Assembly: GCA_037893245.1 (NCBI GenBank)
Contig: JBAIAA010000074.1
Location: 682,001 to 746,000 of the forward strand
Length of the DNA: 64,000 bases
DNA from: Crossaster papposus
Taxonomy: Eukaryota > Echinodermata > Asteroidea > Velatida > Solasteridae
Reading direction: 5' to 3'
Part shown: positions 1-10,952 of the stretch, piece by piece
Layout of the letters: each line of letters begins with the position of its first letter
Numbering within the stretch: position 1 is the first letter of the stretch
Position numbers and translations under genes: made by a program
The notes under the pieces: model-generated
What the model saw: only the letters and a program-made list of their open reading frames with translations
Database searches by the model: none
What the model was told of the DNA's origin: nothing

Positions 1-97
1 ATGTAAAACTGCCATTTGAAATCCTGCATTAATTTTAAAAAAAATATATAAAAAAAATGACTCTGGAACTTTAGAGGGCTTAACTATAGAATGCAGG

Positions 98-316
98 GCC
101 CAGCAAGGCCCACTCACAACTCTCAACTTTATTTACCCTATGACATAGAATTGAGTGGCCCAGGTTGTATTCTATGGGTATTGGGGTATATAGGGTTAGG
201 GTTAGAGTTAGGGTAAGGGTTAGAGTTAGGGTAAGGGTAAGGGTTAGGGTCAGTCCATTCTATGTCCTAGGGTAAATAAAGTCGAGAGTTGTGAGTGGGC
301 CCTTACTAGGCATGAT
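98..316. repeat. Foldback repeat with telomere-like loop
   Basis: Two inverted arms of about 45 bp (near 108-152 and 256-300; left arm contains CCCACTCACAACTCTCAAC, right arm its near-complement) enclose a loop of irregular TTAGGG/TAAGGG/TTAGAG units at about 190-252. The arms differ at only a few positions. Single-copy sequence lies on both sides, so this is an interstitial element and not a chromosome end. Confidence 0.75.
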
Positions 317-1950
317 CATATTTATTTGTCATGTTCGTATCCCAGAATTTCAATTTCAATATCCCAAACTTTTGGGCTTCTGCCTAGCCTCAGGCAACAT
401 GGACGTTTAAACAGCATGTAGATAAAACAGACATCAACTACAGTTTATTGTTGAAATCAGTTATGTTGATAACTTACAAAAACACATGACTACAGTAACA
501 TAGCCTATGGCTATTCCTTCGTGTAGTTAGGAATTCTCAGCCAAAATACTCATTTTTCTCGCATCAAAACAATGTTTTAGCTAAAGTAATTAGCCAAGGC
601 ATTCTTCCTCAGACATGACAGATAACCCTAAACCCCATTTTTCTCTAAACTTGTTTTTTTTTCAGATTTGTATCCGCATTAATAGTGAACGTACAATAGA
701 GGACATGGTCCACGATTGACAGAAAGTCCACGATTGAAAATCGTGTACAAAACCTATGAAAGGCCTTCCAAAAACGTAAGCCGTTCAAAGTACATCTGTA
801 AGTGTAAAATAAAAAAAAAGAGGGGCAGGCCGCGCCAGGGTTGGAAGGTGTTTACTGAGTGTGTGGACACATGACATGGTCATGGGTCCACAAAGTATTG
901 AATGCTTGTTGTAAACGATAATTTAATTATTAGCATCTGGGTGGGGCCTTAGTAAACAATTTCAACAGTATTAAAAAGCCTACATAATTAAAATACCGAA
1001 GTTGATCACCGATGTTACCCGTACTTCTGCAACTGCAAGAAATCTAAACAACAGCAACACATGGCACGCACGGCGGATTTAGTAATACGTAAAGCGCGCG
1101 ACTTAATCTATATATAGACTGGTTTCTTGGTAAATTGTGTTGACAATAATGTATCAGAAGTCTAGGTGTCAACACCAAAAAGTGACTGAATAGTCCGTCC
1201 GAGCCGTGAAATATGAAGTGCGCCACCACTTTATGATCTAGTTCAAGTTCAACTTCAAGTAAAAACATGATGCATTCAAAAATTGAAGTGAAGATTTGCT
1301 GGAAAAACTCCCTTGCTTGTACTAGCACTAGTTCAAATGGATATATAGGTGAGTTGTACGAGCCACAGAGTTCTAGTTTTCCTTCCTCCATGTTAAAACC
1401 AAACTGACTGTCGCACATTTTTGTATTCCTTCTGTCGCACCATGGAGAAATGGTCGCACGTATACCTCCTGTCATGCCTAGCCCTGGCTGTGTGCCAAAA
1501 TCGAGACACATTGGGTTTTTTTTCTTTTTTTCCCAGGCCCACTGTGGCATCATATCATACATCATGTACATCGGTTTTGTACAATTTGTATGTAGGCTTA
1601 TATTGACGAATTAATGTTACTGTATAGTAAATCCCAACCAACTTGATTTAGAATTTAGTCTTAGTTTTACTTATTCTGGATCCAGGTGGATTCGGACTGA
1701 ATTATTGATTATAATCATGATCTGATTAGTAAGTAATGGCTGCAGCTTTACATATTAATACTAATATAGTAATATTTCTTAGATTTTTCAAAAGTTGGCA
1801 TTAATATCACAAATTAGAAAATTATTTATTTTATATATATATAGAGACTTTAATTTTTCTTTATTTTGACTTTTAACCATAACAATGGCGCTTTGAAAAT
1901 ACAAAGAGAACTGTTTGTTTACAAAGATTACAATATAAAACATTTGCCTT
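317..1950. other. Intergenic, no gene recognised
   Basis: AT-rich sequence upstream of the DUF229 gene. A 175-codon minus-strand reading frame at 1044-1571 shows no recognisable domain and no convincing splice context. I see no RNA gene or repeat array here. Confidence 0.5.
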
Positions 1951-2006
1951 TCAGATTTACCATGGCGGCAACACTCCGCGACCATTTCCAACCAGTAAAT
2001 GGCTAA
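1936..2006 (+). promoter_or_regulatory. 5' end of DUF229 gene with overlapping upstream ORF
   Basis: An AATATAAAAC box (about 1932-1941) and a pyrimidine tract ending in CAG (1954) precede an ATG at 1962 in strong context (ACCATGGCGG). That ATG opens 14 codons closed by TAA at 2004-2006, overlapping the ATG at 1999 in another frame. The tract-CAG could be a splice acceptor, so the exon starting near 1955 may not be the first. If the 1962 ATG lies in the mRNA, it should dampen initiation at 1999. Confidence 0.35.
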
Positions 2007-5000
2007 ATTCTACCATCCCACCAGCCCGATCCGTTTCACCGTCGGCCACCGACCGCCCCAGCCCCGACTCCATGCCATGCCATTTGCTTTCCGCAGCTGC
2101 AGACGGTCCTGCTTCGGCAGTGTTTGCATGCTGAAGTTAGGCCTAGTGTTCCTGGTGGCTGCCTCCTTTCACCTGCTCTTGAAAGGTATCCAGAATGGCG
2201 CTGTGGATCCGAGCGACGATTTGCTGATGGGTCAGAGGGCCCACCGGGTATTTCAAGAGGTAGTTTGCCACTTGTAAACTCTCAGTGCAACACGCCTTTA
2301 GTGCTGAGTCAGTGAACCGCACACGTCAAAAGAACCATACTGTACATGTATGTGGTACCGGAATCAGACCACTGAAAGGATCAGTCTGGTCAAATAGATG
2401 GGCATGCATAAGTCTAGTCTTAGTCTTCAAAATGAAACCATGTGGCTTTTCTTTTGAGTGCAAATTTGCCTTTAAAATTGATTTGAGACTTTAAACTTGG
2501 CTGGTGAAATACTGAGTGAGAACCTTGTCTTTACCTCATGAGTAAAGTTCCCCCCTCCCCCCTTAACCCTTAACCAGTTCGCGTCGGGATTATTTTTAAC
2601 GAAACTCGATCCGAGGAGGGCCTTGCTCGCTGCTGACAGACATTTCTGGCCTTGCTCATGGCGTGTTTATGCATTATCCGTTTTGAATCTGTGGAAAACT
2701 TTGCATTTATATACGTCATCCGGCGCGAACTGGTTAAAGTATAGATAATCACTGTACATTTGCAAGGTCCCTTTCACTTCAGAAACTACCTGTGACAACC
2801 AGTTTTGTAAACTGTAACTGTATAATATTTGTATTCTAATATTTGAATAGAAGAGTTCATATAGTTTCATAATTTCACCATTCCTCCCCCGGCATTCTTT
2901 AATTTCATTTTTCCGCTAGGGAGGACGTTTCCAAAAGTGCGAGTTGCCTCGCCTAGACCCCTCAGATCCCCCCGATGACAACGTCCACTGCCGACGGATA
3001 AAGCCCATGCCAAACTCTTGCCAGCTTGCCCACAGTCTCTTCTCCTCCAAGCCGCCCGATAAGTGTGACGGGGAAGTCCAGCTCAGCATTTGCCAAATTA
3101 CGGTGAGTTGATCTGAAACTGACAGCAGACGAGTCAACATTGTAGCAAGTCTTTGCCCGACTTTGGCCCTAGTTTTTTTTCTAAAAGCTATTTCTTCTGA
3201 ACCTTGTCTAACACACTTTATAAAAACATTTGACCATTGATTTTTGTCTCATAATATTGTTATTCTTATTTCAATTACACAAATTCCAATATTTCTTAAA
3301 TATGTGACCTGGCACCACGAAACGAGTAATTGGCCGAAATGTCAATTTTTTTAAGTGGGAAGTTGTTTTGGAGTTTTTAACGTTTTTACATACAAACAAA
3401 ACTTCTTTATTATATCCCAAAATTGTATGGCTCAATTAAAACGCTAAAGTGTGTTTTTTGGTGGCTGAATTGCACTGATTGGTAGTGTGTAGTTGGCATG
3501 GTTCAAAACAAGGGAGCATGACTTCAGCAATTTTAAAAGAGTATAGCGGCGGCTAGGAATAAGCTACAGCAACACACAATACATCATTTAAAAGCTAAAA
3601 ACTTCTTCTTCCAGAAATGTAATAATATCAACTTTTTAATTTCGCGACTTTTCACCCATTTCGTGGTGCCAGGTCACGCCTCTTTTTATGAGAAACAACA
3701 ACTATGCTAGCTAGCTAGGTTCATCTGGCCTGTTCTTCTAAATTATCTTGATGGGCAAATACTAAGAAAAATATGCAGTAACCTTCTTGTTGTTGTTTTT
3801 GGGAAATTCGATATTCGAAACAATATTGTTATCCTTTAAAACCCTGCAGGTCAATTTCAAGTAAAGGGATATGAGAGTCACTGCACGAGAACGTTACTGT
3901 AAAGAGCAGTGAAACTTCACTGAATCTGCCTGCTTGCCCTGAGCTTAATCATATACTTTATCCCTAACCCTCCTAAATCCTCCAAAATTATCATTGCAGT
4001 TTTGGAGGATTTGGAGGATTGAGGATGAATGGCAAAAATTGCCTGTTGATTTTTGAAGATGCAATTGGTTGAAGTGGTAGGCCTTACCCAGCATTCTTTA
4101 TGTTTAGACATGCATAACCTGCACTGCTTCTGAAGTTCATTGGTACTGACTCGACCAATAGCAGTTATTGGAAGAGGATCTTGGAGAATTGAGGCAGTAG
4201 TCACCCCTCTACTGAACAAATTCAAGAAATAACAGATAATTTTGGAGGATTGAAAATGAATCAAATTTTGACATATTGGAGGATTTTGCAGGATTGAGGA
4301 TGGTTTCTAGCCAGAAGGGCCTAGGGGGTTAGGGTTATAACCAGAACTGTGAAGAGATTGTTTTATCAATGTTCCACATAATATTACCTCCAAGGAATTT
4401 AAAGTGTAGATGCTAACTCTATGGGCAGAAGTGGTTTTGCAAGGGGCTGTGAAGTCTTGAGAGTTTAACTTTTCTCTTTTACTTTATCTACAGACCAGAG
4501 ACAAACATCCCCACGAGGTTCACTGCAATTCCAAACACTGCCAAGCAGGGTTTTCCCTGGGTACCATTGATCCCGATCTCGGAATCCTTAAGTGGAAGGA
4601 GTACAGCAAATCCTCAGATCTCGAAAACCAAATCAAGTTGTTAATCAGTATCCATCATCAACATCACCATGACTTCTGTTTCATCCGGTGTCTTCCGAAG
4701 AAGAAAGAGAAGGAAGATAACGGCAATGAACAGAGGGAGGGAACAGAATCAAAGGAAGAGCAAAACTACGAAGATTATGTTGACCTTCACTATGACTTTC
4801 ACCTTTTGGACTCGCTGCCAAAGCAGCTACTCCTTCTACCGAGGCACTTCTCCAAACCCAAGGTGAAAACTTCCAACAATAGGCCAAAGATAAGTTTCAA
4901 CTTGTACTTACTTGATTCAGTGTCGCACAGTCACTTTTTCCGTTCTCTGCCAAAGAGTGTTCACAAACTGCGTCAGATCAGGAAATCTGGAAACGCATCC

Positions 5001-6797
5001 GTGTTCAACTTTAATCTGATGCAGTCGTTGAAGGGGCGCACCTACGAGAACCTTCAAGCTTTATTCGCAGCAGAGCTGTACAATCCTAAAAATCCCTTCG
5101 GGGTTCAGGATATGCCTCCGACGGCCTTGAAAATTGGAACCTTGCTGAGGAGTATGAAAGATGCTGGCTATCGGACTATGTGGACTGAGGATCTGTGCTG
5201 GACCTGGGAGTGGGGCATTGCCAAAAACATGGTGGTCCACAATCCAGGCGAGAACCAAGACGTCCGCTGGAAGAAACTTAGAAAAGTCCTCCAGCAGGCT
5301 GGAATCGACGGGCTCAACTTTTCTCTAGCCAGCTGCGAGATCTTAAAAGCCAATGGAATCAGGGATACATTCCATGGGCCTTCTGCTGTCTGCTACAACC
5401 AAAGGCATCACCATCACTACACATTGGAGTTCTTGAAGAAAGAGCAGGCACAACTCAACGCGGCACGGCAGCCGTTCTTTCACTTCACAATTACCAACGT
5501 CGCTCATGAAGACACTGGGAGGCGGGTGCAAACGCTGGATGGTGACCTTGCAGACTACTTTGAATTCCTATCCACCCAGGACAACATGGTGACTGTTCTC
5601 CTAGCAGACCACGGAAACGCGTACGGAGCCTTCATGGAGAAGACAATCGAGGCCAGAATCGAGATGTTTCACCCGGTCTTCGTTATACTCATTTCTGAAA
5701 ATGTCGCCAAGCGACTTGGCCCTGCGAAACTTAAAGCCCTCTCGCTCAACCAAGACCGGTTAGTGAGCATCTTAGACTTGCACTACACACTTCGATCACT
5801 GTCTCCCGGTGGTCCTGTTGCCATTGCTCCCGAACTTGCAGCATACGACTTGTCCCCCGAGGGACTCTTAACGCCTGTGTCACCAAACAGATCCTGTGAC
5901 TCGATTCCACGAATCAATCCCAATGTCTGCATATGTGACGATTACGAAAAAGCCGTAGCCAATGACAGTAGCCGGGCGGAAATAGCCAAAGCCATTGTGC
6001 ATGAGATCAACGAGGTAATACTACAAAACGCCAATGCGGGTACCACTAGGAAGGCGTACGGGGCTTGCAAACAGCTGGAGTTGAAGTGGTTTGGGAACAT
6101 CAAAGAAAGTCACCCAAAGGTAGAGTAGTTGAGCTTTATTTAACATCTAAACAAACTGTATAGGCGAATTCGTGCACCTGGGGCCAATTTCATGGAGCTG
6201 CTAAGCACAAACATTTGTAACAGAATTACAGATCACATTTTCAGGTGATGTCTATTGTTTGTGACTGGTATTCAGCTGGTTTTTGCCTGGCATGAAAAAC
6301 ACATGGAGTTTTGGCTGGTAATCTGTTTTTACGGATCAAGACGTTTTGTGCTAAGCAATATTGGTGCTTAGCAGCTCCATGAAATTGGTCCTAGCTGATC
6401 AAGGTGGGCCATCATGGTAGTGTGGCCAGATCGCGTGAGAAAATAATGTGTGTTAAATGCCCTTCCAAATTTGAATAATGGCTTACTCTAATAATTCTTT
6501 GGGAAACAAATATTAATCTACATTTTTAATAAAAAGTATACTATTTTAATGTTTTAATTTTTTTAATTTACCCAGTCTGATGTTACAATCATAAAGATGG
6601 ATCTTCATTTCGAGTCGGGAATGAACTCGGGTAATGCGGAAGAAGTCATATTCATAGTCCTCCAGACCGAAAAGACCGAGTCGTCGCTACTCATAGAGTT
6701 GCTCAGCTTTGAGCGCATGACGAGCTACTCTCAGTTTGAGAAATGCAAGGATACGGAAGTGCCAACCAAACTGTGTGTGTGTGATCTGCCAACGTGA
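1999..6797 (+). CDS. DUF229 family (sulfatase-like) type II membrane protein, four exons
   Basis: Coding exons 1999-2259, 2920-3102, 4494-6119 and 6576-6797 all join in phase 0 with GT-AG borders and give about 763 aa. Residues 44-61 form a signal-anchor helix after a basic stretch, so most of the chain should be lumenal or extracellular. Exon 2 holds the family's opening motif CELPRLDPSDP (near residue 94). Exon 3 carries the alkaline-phosphatase/sulfatase-like core: LLDSVSHSHFFRSLPKS (about 287-303, putative metal-site Asp 289), GRTYENL (about 329-335), GYRTMWTEDL, NVAHED (about 483-488) and LLADHG (517-522). Exon 4 supplies the Cys-rich tail YSQFEKCKD and LCVC typical of DUF229. Exon 3 reads on for two codons into the intron and stops at 6126-6128; including exon 4 restores the family C-terminus. 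The first donor (GTAGTT at 2260) is the weakest junction. Substrate unknown; the family is a predicted metal-dependent hydrolase. Confidence 0.85.
2574..2733. repeat. TTAA-B foldback MITE, copy 1
   Basis: Terminal inverted repeats CCAGTTCGCG / CGCGAACTGG flanked by TTAA (2570-2573 and 2734-2737), inside DUF229 intron 1. Same family as 26001-26235, 27246-27479, 44840-45111 and 56356-56589. TTAA duplication points to the piggyBac superfamily (inference). No coding capacity. Confidence 0.85.
3303..3676. repeat. TGTGACC-type foldback element, DUF229 intron 2
   Basis: Ends TGTGACCTGGCACCACGAAA / TTTCGTGGTGCCAGGTCAC form about 20-bp inverted termini around 335 bp of AT-rich, non-coding sequence. 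No clear target duplication. The terminal motif resembles the elements at 18264, 28040 and 54923. Confidence 0.75.
3955..4325. repeat. Dispersed GGAGGATT-rich repeat
   Basis: Scattered GGAGGATT/GGATTGAGGAT words and a body (GAATGGCAAAAATTGCC...; CACCCCTCTACTGAACAAA) that recurs at about 38385-38545 and 60605-60960, with a short piece near 51805-51880. No coding domain seen. Lies in DUF229 intron 2. Confidence 0.55.
6182..6391. repeat. Foldback MITE in last intron of DUF229 gene
   Basis: Inverted termini GGCCAATTTCATGGAGCTGC / GCAGCTCCATGAAATTGG with adjoining TAAGCAC/GTGCTTA, total 210 bp. A second copy lies at 20067-20303. It fills nearly half of the 456-bp intron between exon 3 (ends 6119) and exon 4 (starts 6576). 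Confidence 0.85.
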
Positions 6798-6924
6798 TGT
6801 GGTCCTTCATCTTGCCAGCAACACAAGTATCCTTGGGTAGAGAAGAGTTGTTAAAGTAGAAATATCCATAATTCAAAAATAATGCGATGGTATCTTTTTT
6901 CGTGCTATTTTTGCTTTTTTTCTC

Positions 6925-6930
6925 AATACA
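6925..6930 (+). terminator. Possible polyadenylation signal variant AATACA
   Basis: AATACA at this position aligns with a canonical AATAAA at 10879-10884 in duplicate unit B. No AATAAA occurs between the DUF229 stop (6797) and here, so this may be the gene's poly(A) signal in variant form. Not proven. Confidence 0.3.
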
Positions 6931-7089
6931 AATTATGGGTTACAATGTATTTTTGTTGCATGTGTATATTTGGAGTATCATTGAATATGTTGCAAACCAA
7001 TTTTTGAGCCATTTTTTTTTAAGTGACAAGAATTTATGGGTTTATAAATTCTTAATAGAACGCTCAAACAAAGATACTGACAATTTGGG

Positions 7090-7180
7090 AGATCGTCAAC
7101 ATAGAGCAAGATAACTCAGTTGGTGTAGTGCTACATGTAGTACAGTGTTCTGGAAGTTGCAGGTTCTTTGTTCATTTTGA
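7090..7180 (+). repeat. tRNA-like SINE head, unit A copy
   Basis: ATAACTCAGTTGGTGTAGTG resembles a pol III A box. The matching unit B copy (about 12125-12215) also has a B-box-like GGTTCAAATCTC, which is deleted here. Sequence 3' of it, up to about 7880, is shared by both units and shows no gene. Confidence 0.45.
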
Positions 7181-7899
7181 ACAAAAGTATTATCATGTAT
7201 TATCTTGTTTACACTCCAAATCACTTCAGTAGTCACCTTAAAAAAGCCCTATGTTTTATACATGGCACTTCAAATCAGGCCATGGTCACTGTATTACACT
7301 TTGTAAGCAAAGCCCAAGCCCATTTAAGAAGTACTCGTCACTGTACATGCAAACAATCGTTCAAAGCACTGCAGCTGGAGTGAATTGGCATGTTCTACTG
7401 CCATACGGTGATCTGCCCTCATAGAGGAAGGTTTAAAAGCTTTAAATACAATGGTGAAGGGGTTGATTCCATAATAAGTTCAATTCGATCTATTCAGGTT
7501 TAATGTTCTGTAAATTTGTGGACTAAAAAATATTTTACTTTTCAAATACTTGAAGTCTTTCAGTTTATTAATATAAGCAGTGGTGGGCGGTATGTATTAC
7601 TTTTATTTTGATTATTTTATTTCTATAGTAAAATATTTTTCTATCCAAACATTTTTGTCATTGCAATCACGGTTTTACATTCTTCAATTTATCGATATGC
7701 ATTTCAATTCATTTTTGATCTATTAAAAGTACTTAACATTTATCATATTCGAAATATATTAAGTTTTTTTATATGAACATATGTCTTTATTTATCTGTGT
7801 AATAAAAACTTGTCAGAACTTCAATTCAACTTCAGTTGGCAGGTTAACCTGTCGATGGCTTAATTTGTTCTTATCATATTGGTAATATGATATTGTTTT

Positions 7900-8050
7900 A
7901 GAATGTTGTATCCCGACACCCCTTTTGCGTTTGTGTACAAAGTAGTCTATGGAAAGTCAAGACAATTTTAGTTTCCACAAAATTGGAAATGTTAGATTCA
8001 TGTCTTTTCAACATGATTCGGCATTCTGCTGACCTCTATTGAGATGATAA
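7900..8050 (-). repeat. Dispersed repeat R2, minus copy
   Basis: Reverse complement of a repeat also at 14195-14390 (+), 14797-14950 (-), 35830-35975 (+) and 55735-55925 (+). Shared words: ATGTTGAAAAGACA, CAATTTTGTTAGAAAA, CTTTGTACACAACC. Possibly the terminal part of a larger foldback, since 14195-14950 holds two copies in inverted orientation. Confidence 0.6.
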
Positions 8051-8139
8051 TTATAAGAAAAAAAGTGGGTTCAAAGTTTACTATACTGAATGTTTGTGTG
8101 TACCGAGCGGAGCCAGGTATTGGCATTAACGGCTTATTC

Positions 8140-8334
8140 TATTTATAAGTGGACAAAAGAGTGAGCAAACGAAAACTACAACTTTACGAGGAAACTGCAT
8201 GCACAATTCTCTACACGATGTAGGTCTTGTTTTTGAGCCACAATTTGCTGCCATATTCTTCGATGAACTTACAAGTGGCTCCTGAAAATACTGCCTGACA
8301 ACCATAGCTATATCTACACGATTGAGCAGTGAAG
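8140..8334 (+). promoter_or_regulatory. Candidate promoter and untranslated first exon, PPxY gene A
   Basis: TATTTATAAG (8140-8149) is followed by about 165 bp ending in a consensus donor AAG|GTAAGA (exon end 8334). The TATA-like box and donor are conserved in unit B at 15051-15060 and 15270. The exon holds non-conserved short upstream ORFs (ATG at 8199, 28 codons; ATG-TAG at 8218), so it is probably untranslated. Splicing to 9760 is inference. Confidence 0.4.
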
Positions 8335-8664
8335 GTAAGAAATACGGTCTCTCTTGTTCATAACATTTCATCATGCAAAAGGTGATCTTATCTAGTAGCA
8401 GAAGTGTGAATTATTTTCCCAACTGACCAGTACAATGGTTATTTCCCTACGTGTCGAAATACTATGAAGATTTGGCTGGTATTACTAGTATTAGAACTAA
8501 TGGAAGAATTGAGTTACTATTTCCCTTGCTCTATGCTATTTCTAAGGTTGAGGCTTTGATGAAAATTAATGACATTGATTAATGATACAAAGGCATCTAT
8601 GTACATGTACATGTGAATAATTAGCAACGCGGGTGTATTCTGTAGTGATCTACAATTGTATTAC

Positions 8665-9686
8665 AGGTAAAGTATGCACCATTTGCAGATATCAATATTT
8701 TCACTACAGAATTATTAAGAAATATCTTACTTTTAAGTAAAAAATAATTGTAGGCATCCAGCAAAAATGACTGAGCTAGATATCTTGTAATTGTTACAAA
8801 AAAACACAACTTGCCCCAATCGCTGGTCGTTAATCGCGAAAAAACAAGGACAACATAAGAATCACTACCGGACGCCAATTGGTAATAAACAACCAGAAGG
8901 TAATGAACAACCAGAAAACACCGGGAAAATACCGGAAAACTACGGGAAAACGCACTAAATACCGGAAAAAACACTGAACACCGGAAAACTACTGGAAAAC
9001 ACAGGAAAACCACGGGAAAACTCCCAGAAAACTACCTGAAAAATTTTTCAAAACATTAAATACCGGAAAAACCTGAAAATTACTGAAAAACTCCTGGAAA
9101 ACGCCTCCCCCCCAAAAAATTAAAAAAACAGGAAGACACCCCCCTCCAAAAAAATAAAAAATAACTAATAACCGCCATAAAAACAAAATTTAAAATAAAT
9201 ACCGGGAAATTCCCCCCCCCCCCCCCAGCCCAATGGGCGTCACCAAGATTTGCCGAGAGGGGGACAAAGCACTCGCCAGAAATCAGCAGAGGCAGAAATC
9301 ACCAGGTGTCAAAAAACAAAATGGAGGGGGTGATAGACATCGCACGATTTACAAAACCCTTGTCGATTACATTTTTTTAAAAACAGAATTAAGTCATAAA
9401 AGTAAATGTTTCCCTGGTTTTTTTTTACCAGCACATTCTCAACTTATATTTTTTCCTGGGGGTAAGGGGCAATATGCCTTCTCTTTTTTTCTTTTTTTCT
9501 CTTTTTATATTTGTTTTATATTTTTTCTTCCTTTTTAAAATGTTGTTTATATTTATTTCTCACTTTTTTAATTTTGTTTATATTGTTTTTTGGTTTTGTT
9601 GTTGTTGTTGTTTTTTGGGGTGTTTTTGGGGGATTTTTTGGGGGGTCGAGTGCCTCCCAATTACCAATGGTGTATCCTACCTTTAA
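8665..9686 (-). repeat. TTAA-A family element expanded by internal repeats, unit A
   Basis: Left end AGGTAAAGTATGCACCATTT and right end CAATGGTGTATCCTACCTTT match the TTAA-A termini in reverse orientation. The core (GGCATCCAGC, TTAATCGCGAA) is recognisable. The usual roughly 370-bp body is enlarged to about 1 kb by a GGAAAAC-rich tandem array (about 8880-9105) and a T-rich stretch. It lies in the inferred intron of PPxY gene A. Confidence 0.7.
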
Positions 9687-9779
9687 ATATAACAAGTTAA
9701 TAATATCATATTTGTAGTAGTATTAACAATTTTGCTCTTCTTTTTTACTCTCAATATAGGAAGCGTTCAAACAGTCAGA

Positions 9780-10145
9780 ATGACTTCAACTGTTCTCTTG
9801 TTTGGTCGTGCATGTATCATGATATTCCCGTGCATCATAACTTGCTGTCGATACTTACATGTATGTTGTGTAGGCAGTGTAAAAGATCAGGATGAGACAA
9901 ATTCTGCAGCACAGGAAGAATTGGGGGAGCAGGGACGGATACCGAGTATATCCGCACGGCAAGAAATCATGGAATCAGACTTACTTGGGTACCATCCACC
10001 GGCCGAGCTACCAAGATATCTAAAGAGCCCGGATAATTATTACGACCCTCCACCGGATTTCGGTGCAGTTGTCGCGCCTTTCCCAGTTCTGGATGAGCTG
10101 CCACCCGCCTATGAGGATGTCATTTCCAGAAATCAAGCACCATGA
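9780..10145 (+). CDS. Small single-pass membrane protein with PPxY tail, copy A
   Basis: Not a recognised family. The 121-aa protein is encoded by one exon whose acceptor (pyrimidine tract then TAG, 9757-9759) lies 20 bp before the ATG. Residues about 5-31 are hydrophobic and Cys-rich (CIITCCRY), with candidate palmitoylation sites at the membrane border. The rest is acidic, Pro/Tyr-rich and probably cytosolic: DLLGYHPPAELPRY (67-80), NYYDPPPDF (86-94) and LPPAYEDV (107-114). The PPAY is a WW-domain ligand of the kind that recruits NEDD4-type ubiquitin ligases (known for the motif, inferred here). Its paralogue at 17809-18180 keeps the tail almost unchanged, while the membrane segment has diverged, supporting a real constrained protein. 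Upstream coding exons cannot be excluded. Start chosen because it is the first ATG after the acceptor in both copies. Confidence 0.7.
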   Translation: MTSTVLLFGRACIMIFPCIITCCRYLHVCCVGSVKDQDETNSAAQEELGEQGRIPSISARQEIMESDLLGYHPPAELPRYLKSPDNYYDPPPDFGAVVAPFPVLDELPPAYEDVISRNQAP

Positions 10146-10952
10146 CTTGGGAGTCTTCAGGATAACGAATAGCATTTTATAAATGCCAGTGCCTTTGAAA
10201 GTTTGCAAATGAATTGGAATTTTGGGGAAACCCCCTAAGGCCACCCCAAGCCGTAAGCAATGTGCTTTGCAGCTCTATAATATTTGTAATTTTGTATTTC
10301 ATTTTTTTATTATTTTTTATTTTTTATTAAGTTGGAAGTTTGGTAGACTTTGAAATTAATAGGTATTCAAAATTCTGGATATTGGGCTTAGCTTTTTTAA
10401 TTCACATGTAAATACATCTCTATATAATTACATCTCTATATAATTACAGCTAACCTGAAACTGCCACTCAAAGAAAGAAATACAACTTGGCAAAACATTG
10501 TGCATTTTATTAACTAATGATGTATGACGTATCAAGTACTCGGATATCTCAAATATTGAATGTATTTTTGTATGTTTTAACTTACAAGTGGTTGTAAGAT
10601 TAAGATTTGCGACAAGAATTATTAAACAGATTCAATAATTTCTCCGAGTTCCTCAGTGCATCACCGAATGTACACGAGTATGTAGCGTTGGAAAACCGAG
10701 GGAAACCGAGGGAAATCCGTTTGAGTTCAGTTCAAACCGATTAAACACCGAATCCACATTTTTTTAATCGGAACATGAACGGAGTGACGATTCGAACAAG
10801 TGTGACAGGGGCTTCAAGTATGTCCATAATTCAAAAATCATGCGATGACATTTTTGTTCGTGCTATTTTTTTTTTCTCAATAAAAGTGATGGGTTACCAT
10901 GTACATTTACAATGTATTTATATTCCATGTGAATATTTGGAGTATCATTGAA

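Larger units (their letters stand above)
6868..10615 (+). repeat. Tandem segmental duplication, unit A
   Basis: Starts in the DUF229 3' region with TCCATAATTCAAAAATAATG and aligns collinearly to 10825-19738 through to AAGATTTGCGACAA near 10615. Contains one PPxY gene. Unit A lacks the LINE, the two big foldbacks and the 1.86-kb block found in unit B, so it is near the pre-insertion state. It has small losses of its own, such as about 23 bp covering the B-box of a tRNA-like SINE head near 7165. Confidence 0.85.

Noticed and set aside
188-255. Chromosome end (telomere)
   Set aside because: Irregular units within an inverted repeat with ordinary sequence on both sides.
1044-1571. 175-codon minus-strand frame
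   Set aside because: No domain, no splice context, atypical composition; overlaps a plus-strand frame equally long for its context.
9233-9717. T-rich frames encoding FFFF-type peptides
   Set aside because: Low-complexity poly-T sequence inside an expanded MITE.
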